From CAYWKU01 sp964459325 (GTDB lineage: Bacteria > RBG-13-61-14 > CAYWKU01): a stretch of DNA of 64,000 nucleotides. The stretch is from NCBI GenBank assembly GCA_964459325.1, contig CAYWKU010000002.1, positions 1-64,000 on the forward strand, in the 5' to 3' direction. The first letter of the stretch is position 1, and every line of letters starts with the position of its first letter. Below are positions 8,830-17,548 of this stretch, piece by piece. The notes under the pieces were generated by a model, which did not search any database, had not been told where the DNA came from, and was given only the letters and a program-made list of their open reading frames with translations. A program made the translations under genes and the position numbers.

Positions 8830-9663
8830 ATGGATTTTGTAAACGAATTTCCTTTCGAGCAGGAGCAGTATAAAAACCTGCTCCTGTTACTTAAAAGGAA
8901 AACGGGCCTCGACCTCGAGGGTTACAGAACCGGCGTGGCCCACAGAAGGATCGCAAGGCGGGCCAGAAAAGTAGGCTGCGGGAGTCTCGAACAGTACCTC
9001 GCTTACTTGCGCAAAAACACCGAAGAAGCACGGGTTCTGGCGGAATTCGTAACCCTTCCGGTGGGGAGATTCTTTAGAAACCGCCGGGTATTCGAGGCTG
9101 TAGAGAAAAAGGTGCTGCCGGTTCTGTTTGCCGAAGCTCCGCGGGGCCGCAAGCTGCGCCTTTGGAGCGCGGGTTGCGGAGAGGGCGAAGAAGTATACAC
9201 AATGGCAATGATGCTCAAAGAAAAATTCAGTCGGCCAATGAAAGAAAAACCGGTGGAAATAGTCGCCACCGACATTAACTCCATGGCAATAAAAAACGCC
9301 CAAGGGGGCCGGTACGAAGAATCCAGGATGGCGGAAACTCCTCCGATATACCGGAAAAAATATTTCACCGAAAAGGACAAATGCCTCCAGCTTGACCCCA
9401 GCGTTATGAAAATGGTCAAGTTCCGCGTCGAAAGCCTGCAGGAAGGCAGGGGCGTAAGGGGCTCAAATCTTACCGTAATGCGTAACCTGCTTATTTATTT
9501 CGACCGCCCCCGCCAGGATGCCATCATGCAAAAAATCACCGATTGCCTCACGGGCGGCGGATTTTTAGTGTTAAGCAAAACCGAGATGCTGCCGGAAAAC
9601 TTCAGAGAACGCTATCAGACGGTATCATCGGAAAATCGAATATATCGAAAGGCGTCCCGATGA
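8830..9663 (+). CDS. cheR: Chemotaxis protein methyltransferase CheR
   Basis: A 277-residue S-adenosylmethionine-dependent enzyme that methylates glutamates of chemoreceptors. An N-terminal helical domain (about residues 1-75) precedes the Rossmann methyltransferase domain with the SAM loop WSAGCGEGEE near residue 115, the acidic VATDIN motif, and MRNLLIYFD in the catalytic part. No TPR or receptor-binding pentapeptide domain is attached. It is the first gene of the operon. Its TGA overlaps the receptor gene start (ATGA). No CheB methylesterase is encoded in the window, so the partner activity must be elsewhere or be supplied in part by CheD. Confidence 0.95.
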   Translation: MDFVNEFPFEQEQYKNLLLLLKRKTGLDLEGYRTGVAHRRIARRARKVGCGSLEQYLAYLRKNTEEARVLAEFVTLPVGRFFRNRRVFEAVEKKVLPVLFAEAPRGRKLRLWSAGCGEGEEVYTMAMMLKEKFSRPMKEKPVEIVATDINSMAIKNAQGGRYEESRMAETPPIYRKKYFTEKDKCLQLDPSVMKMVKFRVESLQEGRGVRGSNLTVMRNLLIYFDRPRQDAIMQKITDCLTGGGFLVLSKTEMLPENFRERYQTVSSENRIYRKASR

Positions 9664-10964
9664 AAAGGAGAATAGAGCTCCGATACAAAGTGCTGCTGGG
9701 ATTTCTGGGAATGGCCCTTTTCGTAACCATCATCCGGATATTCCTGGCGCCCCTTCTGGAAGGCAGGATTCATCCGGTGGGGCAGGCTTTTATCGAGGTG
9801 GCCCTGTACTTTTTGGTGGCGTACGGCATCGGCTATATATCAACCAAGAGCAATTCCCGCGATTTGAAGGAACTTATCCAAAGCTCGAAGAAAATCTCCG
9901 CCGGCGACCTGACCAGGAGTATCCGCCTTAAAAACCGCTTTTATTCCGACGAAACCACCGACCTGGCCGAAAGCATCAACCAGATGCTGGCAAACCTGAG
10001 GGAATTGGTGGGGCACATGCAGCGCACTTCCATAAACATAGCCGAAAGCGCCAATCACCTTTCTTCAACCGCCAGCCAGATGAACTCCAGCACCGAGGAA
10101 GTCTCCGGAACCGTGGAGGAAATAAGCAAGGGGGCCGAATTGCAAGCGGAACTGGTGGAGGGAACCTCGAAAACCGTCCGGGAAATGGCCGCCACCATCG
10201 AGCTTACAAGCAACAACGCCCAGGCCACCAGCACTTACGCTACCGACGCCTCCAACGCCGCCCAGGAATCGGGCGACCTGGCGCGACTGGCCATGGAAAA
10301 AATGCAAAGCTCCTTCGAAAAGATGGATTCCGGCATCAACCAGGTGTTCACCTTCAGCGACAAGGTGCAGCAGATTGGTAAAATAGTGGAGGTCATCACC
10401 AATATTGCCCGGCAGACCAACCTGCTCGCCCTGAACGCCACCATCGAGGCCGCCCGGGCCGGCGAGTACGGCAAGGGGTTCGCCGTGGTGGCCGACGAAG
10501 TAAGAAAGCTGGCCGAGAACACCGCTCAAAGCACCGAGGCCATCACCCAACTGGTGGAAGAAATCCGCGAGGAAAGCGGCCGGGTGGCCGAAGGCATGAG
10601 GGAAAGCACGCAGGGCATCAACGAGGGGCGCGAGGACCTGGCTACCATCAACCGCAGCCTCGAGGGCATCATGCAGATGATTCAGAACGCCGCCAACAAG
10701 GTCAAGGACATCTCCGACCTGTCGCAGGTGCAGGCCGAGGGGGCGCGCGACATGGTGAGGGCCATGGACGAAATTGCAAAGGTTACTCACGAAAACGCCT
10801 CCAGCACCGAAGAGGTGAGCGCCGCCACGCAGGAGCAGACCGCCAGCATGCAGGAGATGGCCTCCAGCGCCCAGCAGCTGAACCAGCTATCCGAGGAACT
10901 GCGGGCGCTAATAAGCAGGTTCAGAATAAGCGATGAACAACAACCGCCCGGCGGTGAAGAATGA
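9660..10964 (+). CDS. Methyl-accepting chemotaxis protein with no periplasmic sensor domain
   Basis: A 434-residue chemoreceptor. Two membrane helices (about residues 11-30 and 43-60) are joined by only a dozen or so residues, so there is no room for a normal ligand-binding domain. A HAMP-like region (about 60-115) and a long antiparallel coiled coil follow, with the conserved signalling tip ARQTNLLALNATIEAARAGE. The start at 9660 overlaps the cheR stop by four bases; longer upstream readings would run inside cheR. There is no C-terminal NWETF-like tether. The stimulus may be sensed in the membrane or cytoplasm, or through a partner protein. Confidence 0.93.
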   Translation: MKRRIELRYKVLLGFLGMALFVTIIRIFLAPLLEGRIHPVGQAFIEVALYFLVAYGIGYISTKSNSRDLKELIQSSKKISAGDLTRSIRLKNRFYSDETTDLAESINQMLANLRELVGHMQRTSINIAESANHLSSTASQMNSSTEEVSGTVEEISKGAELQAELVEGTSKTVREMAATIELTSNNAQATSTYATDASNAAQESGDLARLAMEKMQSSFEKMDSGINQVFTFSDKVQQIGKIVEVITNIARQTNLLALNATIEAARAGEYGKGFAVVADEVRKLAENTAQSTEAITQLVEEIREESGRVAEGMRESTQGINEGREDLATINRSLEGIMQMIQNAANKVKDISDLSQVQAEGARDMVRAMDEIAKVTHENASSTEEVSAATQEQTASMQEMASSAQQLNQLSEELRALISRFRISDEQQPPGGEE

Positions 10965-11431
10965 TGATTTCCACCATGGAAAGAGATACCGTCAAGGCCC
11001 TGGGTTTCGAGCTGGACGGTCAATGGTTCGCCATCGACATCTCCCGGGTGAAGGAGGTCGTGGAATGGTATGAGCTTACCTCCATCCCCAAGGCCCCCGA
11101 TTGTGCCATGGGGATTTTCAACTATCATGGTAGCGTGGTGACAGTGGTGGACCCGGCGGGATTTTTTGAGCTGCGCTCCCGGGAAAAAACCCTGGAAACC
11201 AGAATCATCATACTGGCGGGGGAGGATATTACGCTGGGTCTGAAGGTGGACCGGGCAGACAAAATAGAATCCCTGCCCAGGGAGGATATAATCGCCGCAA
11301 CCGAAACCCGGCCGGAAAAAAGCTACATACGGGCGGTGGTACCCGTAGAGAATAGATTGTATAATCTACTCGATCCTGATCCGCTCCTCGATGCTATTGA
11401 GGAGGAATTTGAGGCCGTAAACCTGCGGTGA
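10961..11431 (+). CDS. cheW: Chemotaxis coupling protein CheW
   Basis: A 156-residue adaptor that links the receptor tip to the CheA kinase. It has the two five-stranded SH3-like subdomains of CheW, with segments LGFELDGQWFAIDISRVKEV at the N-terminus, GIFNYHGSVVTVVDP, and the LGLKVDRADKI core later on. The ATG at 10961 overlaps the receptor stop in an ATGA arrangement, implying translational coupling. Length and composition are normal for the family. Confidence 0.92.
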   Translation: MMISTMERDTVKALGFELDGQWFAIDISRVKEVVEWYELTSIPKAPDCAMGIFNYHGSVVTVVDPAGFFELRSREKTLETRIIILAGEDITLGLKVDRADKIESLPREDIIAATETRPEKSYIRAVVPVENRLYNLLDPDPLLDAIEEEFEAVNLR

Positions 11432-11444
11432 CGAGGAGAGGGGT

Positions 11445-11813
11445 ATGCCTATCAAAGTATTAATTGCAGACGACGCGGTATTTATGCGAAACATGATCAA
11501 GGACATTTTCAAGCCGCCGGATTTCGAAATCGCGGGCGAAGCTTCCAACGGAATTGAAGCGGTGGAAAGATACAAAGAGCTCAAGCCGGATATCACCACC
11601 ATGGACATAGTTATGCCTCATAAAAGCGGCATAGAAAGCGTTCGGGAAATCATAAAAATCAACAAGGACGCCAAAATAATAATGTGCAGCGCCCTCGGGC
11701 AGGAATCGCTGGTCATGGAAGCCATAGAAGCCGGCGCGGCGGATTTCATAGTGAAGCCGTTCAAACCGGAAAAAGTGCTGGAAATCGTCAATAAAGTAAT
11801 AAACATGGAATAA
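11445..11813 (+). CDS. cheY: Chemotaxis response regulator CheY
   Basis: A 122-residue single-domain receiver. The acidic pocket is D9 and D10, the phosphorylation site is D54 (TMDIVMP), the switch residue is S82 in CSALGQ, and the conserved lysine is K104 in IVKPF. The start follows the cheW stop by 13 nt with GAGGAGAGGGG just upstream. It should receive phosphate from CheA and signal to a motor; no flagellar or pilus genes lie in the window, so the output machine is unknown. The neighbouring cheC product is the likely phosphatase. Confidence 0.93.
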   Translation: MPIKVLIADDAVFMRNMIKDIFKPPDFEIAGEASNGIEAVERYKELKPDITTMDIVMPHKSGIESVREIIKINKDAKIIMCSALGQESLVMEAIEAGAADFIVKPFKPEKVLEIVNKVINME

Positions 11814-11828
11814 ACGGGAAAAACCCCC

Positions 11829-13880
11829 GTGGATCTTTCCAAGTACAAAACCCTTTTCATAACTGAAAGCCGGGAACACCTGGAGGAACTCACCGGCAAC
11901 CTCCTGGCACTCGAAAACAACTCCGCCGACAAAGACGTAATGAACGAAATCTTCCGCCACGCCCACTCAATCAAGGGCATGGCTTCATCAATGAACTTCG
12001 ATACGGTGGAAGTACTTTCCCATACCATGGAAGGCGCGATGGACGTCTATCGTCAGGGCAAGGCCGAAGTCACGCCCGAGGCCATCGACGAACTTCTGGC
12101 GGCCCGCGATTCGCTGGAGGAAATGGTCAAAAGGGTCGAACAGGAGCAGGAACCGGACTTTCATGAAGGACGCGAGGCCGTTAAGCGGCTTAAAGACTGG
12201 TGCCGTACAAATCTTTCCCATTTCGAAGACCGCTCCAAGCCGCTGCCGCCTTCACCGGATAAGCGCCACGGAAGTGAAGAAGCCGAGGAATTCGGAGGCT
12301 TTAACGGCGAAGTAGTATCGCCGGGCGAAGCCGGCCAGACCGCTTCCATACCAGACTGGCCGGACTCTCATATAAAACGGAGCCAATCCGCCGGCGAGTC
12401 AAGCTGGTTCATAACCGTCAAGTTTGAAGGGGAAACTGAGGCGCCCGCCGCCAGAGCCTTCCTGGCGCTGAAAAAAATAGAATCACTGGGCAATTTCACC
12501 AGCCAGCCCTCCCCGGAGGAGGTAAAAGCCGGAAACTTCGCCGGGCAGTTGAAAATAGAGCTGGAAACGGAATCCGGCCTGAACCAAATCCGGGAAGTGC
12601 TGGACGGACTTACCGGCGTGGATCAGTACCGGGTGGAACCGCTGCATCCGCCGGACAGGCCCGCACCCTCCTCCGAGCCTGAAATGGAGGCGGGAGACGC
12701 TCCCGCCGCAACCTCGGAACTGCCTCGAACCGTCAGGGTGGACACCCGGGTGCTGGATAACTTCATTAACGTGGTGGGCGAGCTTCTTACGGTGAAAAGC
12801 AGCCTGCGCGATATTGCCAAAAACGCCGAAGACAACGAACTGGACCTGCGACTCGACAGGCTGGAAGGGCTTATCCACGAGCTTCACTCCCAGGTAATGG
12901 ATGTTCGTATGATGCCCCTGCAGATGATAACTTCCCCCTTCCCCCGCACCGTTCGGGATCTTGCCCGCACCTCCGCCAAGGAAGCCGAGTTCACTATTAC
13001 CGGGGAAGACATCGAGCTGGACAGGGCCATACTGGAAAGGTTAAACGACCCCCTGTTGCATATCCTCAGAAATTCCGTCGACCACGGCCTGGAGTATCCC
13101 GCCGAAAGGGAAAACCTGCACAAACCCCGAAAAGGGAAAATATCCATAACCGGCGCCCGCGAAAAGGATATGATAGCCATCGAAATCGCCGACGACGGCA
13201 AGGGTATAGACGTGGAGGCGGTGAAGGAAACCGCCATCGCAAAGGGTGTCATAGATGCGGAAACCGCGGAAAACCTCTCACATGACGACGCGCTCATGCT
13301 CATCTGCATGCCCGGGTTCTCCACTAGCGAATCCGTGAGCTTCATATCCGGAAGAGGCGTAGGCATGGACGTGGTGAAATCAACCATAGAAAGCCTCGGT
13401 GGCCAGCTCCGCATCCATTCCGCCCTGGGCCAGGGTACACGGATTACGCTTCATCTGCCCCGAACGGTCAGCATACTCAACGTGCTCTTGATTCAAACCG
13501 CCAGGGAAACGTTCGCGGTGCCCATAGCCAAGCTGCTGAGAACCGTGGAGCTGTCTCAGGAGGAAATCCGGGAAAGTCAGAAGGGCAGGATGGTGATGGT
13601 CGAGGATGAGCCTATGCCGCTTTACTCCATAAGGGAAATGATGGGCCGGAAAGAGGGAGAGTTCGATGGGGAATATGTCCCCGCGCTGGTAATAGACTAC
13701 GGGCGACGGCCCTTCGTGGTAACCGTGGATTCGTTTATGGGCCAGGAGGAAGCCTTCATCAGGCCCCTGGGAAGGCCGCTGTCGCGAATAGAAGGGCTGG
13801 CGGGGGTCATGACCCGTGGAGACGGCAAGCCGGTGTTTGTGCTGGATATACCCAACCTCAGGGGAGGAGGAACCAAATAA
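11829..13880 (+). CDS. cheA: Chemotaxis histidine kinase CheA
   Basis: A 683-residue kinase. The P1 Hpt domain carries the phosphorylated histidine H46 in HSIKG. A linker follows, then a P2-like ferredoxin-fold domain (about residues 190-275) expected to dock CheY, the P3 dimerisation helices, the P4 ATPase domain with N box HILRNSVDHGLE and G boxes DDGKGID and GRGVGMD, and a C-terminal CheW-like P5 domain. GTG at 11829 is the first start that keeps the whole Hpt domain. The stop overlaps the cheC ATG by one base. All catalytic elements look intact. Confidence 0.95.
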   Translation: MDLSKYKTLFITESREHLEELTGNLLALENNSADKDVMNEIFRHAHSIKGMASSMNFDTVEVLSHTMEGAMDVYRQGKAEVTPEAIDELLAARDSLEEMVKRVEQEQEPDFHEGREAVKRLKDWCRTNLSHFEDRSKPLPPSPDKRHGSEEAEEFGGFNGEVVSPGEAGQTASIPDWPDSHIKRSQSAGESSWFITVKFEGETEAPAARAFLALKKIESLGNFTSQPSPEEVKAGNFAGQLKIELETESGLNQIREVLDGLTGVDQYRVEPLHPPDRPAPSSEPEMEAGDAPAATSELPRTVRVDTRVLDNFINVVGELLTVKSSLRDIAKNAEDNELDLRLDRLEGLIHELHSQVMDVRMMPLQMITSPFPRTVRDLARTSAKEAEFTITGEDIELDRAILERLNDPLLHILRNSVDHGLEYPAERENLHKPRKGKISITGAREKDMIAIEIADDGKGIDVEAVKETAIAKGVIDAETAENLSHDDALMLICMPGFSTSESVSFISGRGVGMDVVKSTIESLGGQLRIHSALGQGTRITLHLPRTVSILNVLLIQTARETFAVPIAKLLRTVELSQEEIRESQKGRMVMVEDEPMPLYSIREMMGRKEGEFDGEYVPALVIDYGRRPFVVTVDSFMGQEEAFIRPLGRPLSRIEGLAGVMTRGDGKPVFVLDIPNLRGGGTK

Positions 13881-14494
13881 TGGACTTCGGAGCGCTCAGG
13901 CCCGTTCAACTTGACGGGCTGCGGGAAATATCCAACATAGGAATGGGTCACGCCGCCACCGCTCTCTCCCAACTTATCGGCTCCCGGATAGATTTGCACG
14001 TACCCAGGGTAACAATTGCTTCCCTGGCGGAAGTCCCCGACCTGGTGGGCGGCTCCGAAACCCTCATTGCCGGAGTTTACATGTCCATCTACGGCGACGC
14101 TCAGGGAAGCATACTGTTGACCTTCCCCCGCCAATCTGTAACCCGGCTGCTGGGAATGCTTGTACCGGAAGGCGAAACCCCGAGGGAAGGCGCTCTCACC
14201 GAGTTCTCGGCCAGCACTCTCAAGGAAATCGGCAACATACTGGCCGGCGCTTACCTCAACGCGCTCGGCGGGCTGCTTACCCTGACCTTGCTGCCCGGAG
14301 TTCCCTCGGTGGCCTTCGATATGGCCGGGGCCATAGTGGACTACATCCTTATCGAAATAGGAACAGTGGGGGACTTGACTCTGGTAATAGAAACCGAGTT
14401 TTTCGGAGACCCCGAAGTGAGGGGCCACTTTTTCATGCTGCCCGACCCGGGCTCGCTTGAAGTCCTGCTGGCCGCCGGAAACATGACGTCATGA
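13880..14494 (+). CDS. cheC: CheY-P phosphatase CheC
   Basis: A 204-residue member of the CheC/CheX/FliY family, which dephosphorylates CheY-P. Both active-site signatures are present: LREISNIGMGHA with E16 and N19, and LKEIGNILAGAY with E116 and N119. The 100-residue separation fits the pseudo-twofold CheC fold. In known systems CheC also binds CheD and modulates it; cheD follows directly with an ATGA overlap, which supports the same pairing here. Confidence 0.9.
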   Translation: MDFGALRPVQLDGLREISNIGMGHAATALSQLIGSRIDLHVPRVTIASLAEVPDLVGGSETLIAGVYMSIYGDAQGSILLTFPRQSVTRLLGMLVPEGETPREGALTEFSASTLKEIGNILAGAYLNALGGLLTLTLLPGVPSVAFDMAGAIVDYILIEIGTVGDLTLVIETEFFGDPEVRGHFFMLPDPGSLEVLLAAGNMTS

Positions 14495-14985
14495 GCAAAG
14501 CCACCAACTCGCATAAAATCCGGGTGCGAATCAGCGAAACCAAGGTCGCCAAGGGCGATGCGATACTGGTTTGCTATGGCCTGGGCAGTTGCGTAGCGGT
14601 GGCGGTACATGACCGTGAGCAGGAAGTGGGGGGACTGGCTCACATACTTCTGCCCGGCTCTCCCCGCCCGGAAGACAATCCGAGCAAATATTCCGACACT
14701 TCAATTGAGAACCTGGTGGAAAAAATACAAAAGATGGGCGGAGTTCGGGAAAACATGATGGCGAAGGTTATCGGCGGCGCCAACATGTTCTCGTGGATGA
14801 ACCCGGATACCAAGAAAACCATCGGCGAGCGAAACGTAGAAGCGGTTCTCGAAAAGCTCGAAAAAATGGGCATCCGTGTAGTGGCAAAACACACCGGGGG
14901 AACACAAGGCCGTACCGTGGAATTTTTCGCCGGGAAGGGCACTCTCGTCCTGCGCAACGCTGTGGGCGAAGAAGAATCTATCTGA
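14491..14985 (+). CDS. cheD: Chemoreceptor glutamine deamidase CheD
   Basis: A 164-residue enzyme that deamidates specific receptor glutamines to glutamates. The catalytic pair is C34 in LGSCVAV and H51 in GLAHILLP; their 17-residue spacing equals that of the Thermotoga enzyme. A C-terminal GGTQGRTVEF segment is also typical. It ends the chemotaxis operon. With CheR present and CheB absent from the locus, CheD may be the main modifier opposing or preparing methylation sites. Confidence 0.93.
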   Translation: MSKATNSHKIRVRISETKVAKGDAILVCYGLGSCVAVAVHDREQEVGGLAHILLPGSPRPEDNPSKYSDTSIENLVEKIQKMGGVRENMMAKVIGGANMFSWMNPDTKKTIGERNVEAVLEKLEKMGIRVVAKHTGGTQGRTVEFFAGKGTLVLRNAVGEEESI

Positions 14986-15048
14986 TTCCGGCCGATTTTT
15001 CATCAAACGGCCCCTCACTTTCCCCGGCAGAATAAGCATCATTCCGGC

Positions 15049-15768
15049 ATGCAAAAAGAAACAGGAATGACCAATCGCGCCGTACAGTACTATCGCGCAC
15101 AATCGGGCTCGCCGTTGCGCCACTTATGCGAGGAGCTTCTCATGCTGGCAGCCGGGTGGATACCCGGTGGCGTCGGCATCGGCATCAGGGGGCCGGCGTG
15201 GCGGGCGCTTGTCGGGGGAAAGGGCCTTTTCGCGGCGGATACCGGAGTCGTTATAAAGCATTCGGGAACGGTAGAGATAGACGGCGGCGTCTTTCTTGAC
15301 CGGAGAGTTTATCTGCACGGGGGAAAAAAATTCCTGAAAATAGGCTCCGGCGCCCGGATAATGCACGGCGCCCAGGTGATGGTTTACAACTATCGAAACC
15401 TGGAAGAATCATTCATAAAAATCGGCTCCAACTGCGTCGTAGGCCCCGGGTGCATTATCACCGGGCAGGGCGGAGTAAACATAGGCGACGACGTAATAAT
15501 CGGGCCGAGAGCGCTCATACTGCCGGTCGACCACAATTACACCGGGGACGATATACCCATCCGGGAGCAGGGTATAAGGCCGCTGCCGATAAATATCTCA
15601 GATAACGTCTGGATAGGCGGTGGAGCTGAAATTCTCGGCGGCTCCGATATTGGCTCCGGGGCGGTCATAGGCGCCGGAAGCGTAGTCAAAGGCTCCGTCC
15701 CGGCCCGCTCGGTGGTCGCGGGCAATCCGGCGAAGGTAATTAAATATCTGGATGAGAACCAAAACTGA
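15049..15768 (+). CDS. Left-handed beta-helix (hexapeptide) acyltransferase
   Basis: A 239-residue protein made mostly of hexapeptide repeats (I-G-x4 pattern, for example IGSNCVVGPG, IGDDVIIGPR, IGSGAVIGAG) ending in the family-typical VPARSVVAGNPAKVIKYL. Relatives O- or N-acetylate sugars, serine or antibiotics as trimers using acetyl-CoA. A DHNY stretch near residue 163 sits where catalytic histidine occurs in maltose or galactoside acetyltransferases. Placement ahead of membrane glycosyl/prenyl transferases suggests cell-surface glycan modification. The start could instead be the ATG at 15067. It overlaps the next gene by 17 nt. Confidence 0.82.
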   Translation: MQKETGMTNRAVQYYRAQSGSPLRHLCEELLMLAAGWIPGGVGIGIRGPAWRALVGGKGLFAADTGVVIKHSGTVEIDGGVFLDRRVYLHGGKKFLKIGSGARIMHGAQVMVYNYRNLEESFIKIGSNCVVGPGCIITGQGGVNIGDDVIIGPRALILPVDHNYTGDDIPIREQGIRPLPINISDNVWIGGGAEILGGSDIGSGAVIGAGSVVKGSVPARSVVAGNPAKVIKYLDENQN

Positions 15769-17548
15769 CCTCGCACTGCTGATACTGCCTCCCGTGGCGG
15801 CGGTCGCGCTCGCTTTATCCGTATCCGCCGGGCTGGACGGCCTGCCGTTGGACGACGCTTATATCTTCCGCCAATACGCTCAAAATCTTGCCTCCGGGCA
15901 CGGTTACTCCTTCAACCCCGGCGAAACCAGTTTCGGTGTCACCAGCTTCGTGTGGACTCTTTTGAACGCCGCGCTGTTAAAAATCGTTCCGGGGGCCGGA
16001 TTTAACTTTCTCTCGCGGCTCGCGGGCATTGCCCTTTTCGCCTCATTGATAGTGACAATCGAAATCTGGCTGCTGAAAGAGACCTCATCGGTCGCCCTCG
16101 CCTCTTCCGGCGGATTTCTGGCGACAATCTCGCCCATAACGTATATGAACGCGGCAAGCGGCATGGAAACCATGCTCTTTGCCGCCGCCCTTATCGGTTT
16201 TTTTTATGCATATCGCTTTTACGGCTTGAAGCGGCCGCTTTTGATGGGGCTGGCGGCCGGGGTTGTCTACCTGGTCAGGCCGGAGGGGTTGTATGCCGCC
16301 TTCGCGGTAGTTGTCATCGAGGCATATTTCGCCATTCGCCTCAAAGAAGGCCGCCGGTTGTCCCGGGCGGGTTTATTCGCAGCCGGTTGTGCGCTGGTGG
16401 CGCTTCCGGTGGAGTTTTACATCCTTTCTCATGGGGCCGGCGCGCTACCTTCCACTTACTACGGCAAGCTGGGCACGGCTTCGGAATGCGGCAAGTCGGG
16501 AATTATGGAGCAGCTCATATCGATGACGAGATACACCTTCAAAGGCCACGGGCGCACGGTTGCGGATTACGGATGGGCGGGAGGAATAGCCTGGGCCGGG
16601 GCGGCTTACCTGCTTTGCCGTAGCCTGACCGGGGTCATAAAGGTTATAGCCGGGGAATTTGGTTCCCGTAAGGTAATGGCTCCTGTTCTGATTATGACCG
16701 TCGCTGCCACGACCCTGGGCGAATTGTGGCGTCATGGAGGGCTGGAGTTACCCAAAGCGGCCATGGTGATTTTAATAGCAGTTTCCATTCCGGCTATACT
16801 TACAATTTACCTGCTTCATTCTCCTTCAACACCCTCTGAAACCGATGATACCAAAGCCGCCGGGTACATAGCCCTGCTGGGTCTGGGAGCGTTACCGGCG
16901 GTTTACGGGCTGTTATTCCGGGCGGGCCCGCTATTCGGCGGGTACTACAACCGCTACATCTGCGTCCTGACGCCGGTGCTGTGGTTGGGTGCAATTGTGG
17001 CCGGCTGGAAAATTTTACATAGCCGGAAGAAAATAATTAGTACGCTTGTTGTAATCATGCTGGCCTACAGTGCTCTTCTGGCCGGTCTTAATTGGAATCA
17101 AAATTCGCGGGTTTACGAAAACGAAGTCAGGCTCAACGAAGGCCTTCGCACCCGGGCGGCGTTGTGGATAAAAAACCACACCCCGCCGGATTCCGTTGTG
17201 CTCGTCGGATATACCGGCCTCGGAGTGGTGGGTAACAAGTGCGACCGCTATGTCCTCGACCTTGGCGCCCTGATTAACCCCGACATTCTCCGTTATTACA
17301 AGGGCACCCCGTGCCCTTCTGCCGGGAGATGGCCCTTGACGGTGGCATACATGAGGGCACGTGATGTATCTTACTTTGTCACCGTGCACGGCCCGGCGGA
17401 CAACCCTCACGCCAACCCCGGCGGAGTTCCGGGATTCGAGCGGGTTGCCCGATTCGAGGACAAATCCCTGAAAGGGGTTCATTTTAACGCAATAACCGTT
17501 TGGAAGGTGAATGCGCTGAAAGCATGGGAAAGCTTGCAAAAAACATAA
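15752..17548 (+). CDS. Polytopic GT-C glycosyltransferase, AftB/ZomB-like
   Basis: A 598-residue membrane protein with roughly ten or more hydrophobic spans and a soluble C-terminal part. The first external loop begins LPLDDAYIFRQYAQNLASGH and continues into a NPGE segment. This matches the acidic loop pattern I associate with lipid-phosphosugar-dependent GT-C enzymes of the AftB/ZomB type, where an aspartate pair binds the polyprenyl donor. The next gene is a decaprenyl-phosphate phosphoribosyltransferase-like UbiA protein. In mycobacteria aftB and that ubiA gene are also neighbours, which supports the reading. A GT39 or DUF2029-type enzyme is the main alternative. The sugar cannot be proved from sequence. 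Confidence 0.6.
   Translation: MRTKTDLALLILPPVAAVALALSVSAGLDGLPLDDAYIFRQYAQNLASGHGYSFNPGETSFGVTSFVWTLLNAALLKIVPGAGFNFLSRLAGIALFASLIVTIEIWLLKETSSVALASSGGFLATISPITYMNAASGMETMLFAAALIGFFYAYRFYGLKRPLLMGLAAGVVYLVRPEGLYAAFAVVVIEAYFAIRLKEGRRLSRAGLFAAGCALVALPVEFYILSHGAGALPSTYYGKLGTASECGKSGIMEQLISMTRYTFKGHGRTVADYGWAGGIAWAGAAYLLCRSLTGVIKVIAGEFGSRKVMAPVLIMTVAATTLGELWRHGGLELPKAAMVILIAVSIPAILTIYLLHSPSTPSETDDTKAAGYIALLGLGALPAVYGLLFRAGPLFGGYYNRYICVLTPVLWLGAIVAGWKILHSRKKIISTLVVIMLAYSALLAGLNWNQNSRVYENEVRLNEGLRTRAALWIKNHTPPDSVVLVGYTGLGVVGNKCDRYVLDLGALINPDILRYYKGTPCPSAGRWPLTVAYMRARDVSYFVTVHGPADNPHANPGGVPGFERVARFEDKSLKGVHFNAITVWKVNALKAWESLQKT

Noticed and set aside
9543..9659. Longer N-terminus for the chemoreceptor
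   Set aside because: It would overlap cheR by over 100 nt; the ATG at 9660 gives the usual four-base overlap and an immediate membrane helix.
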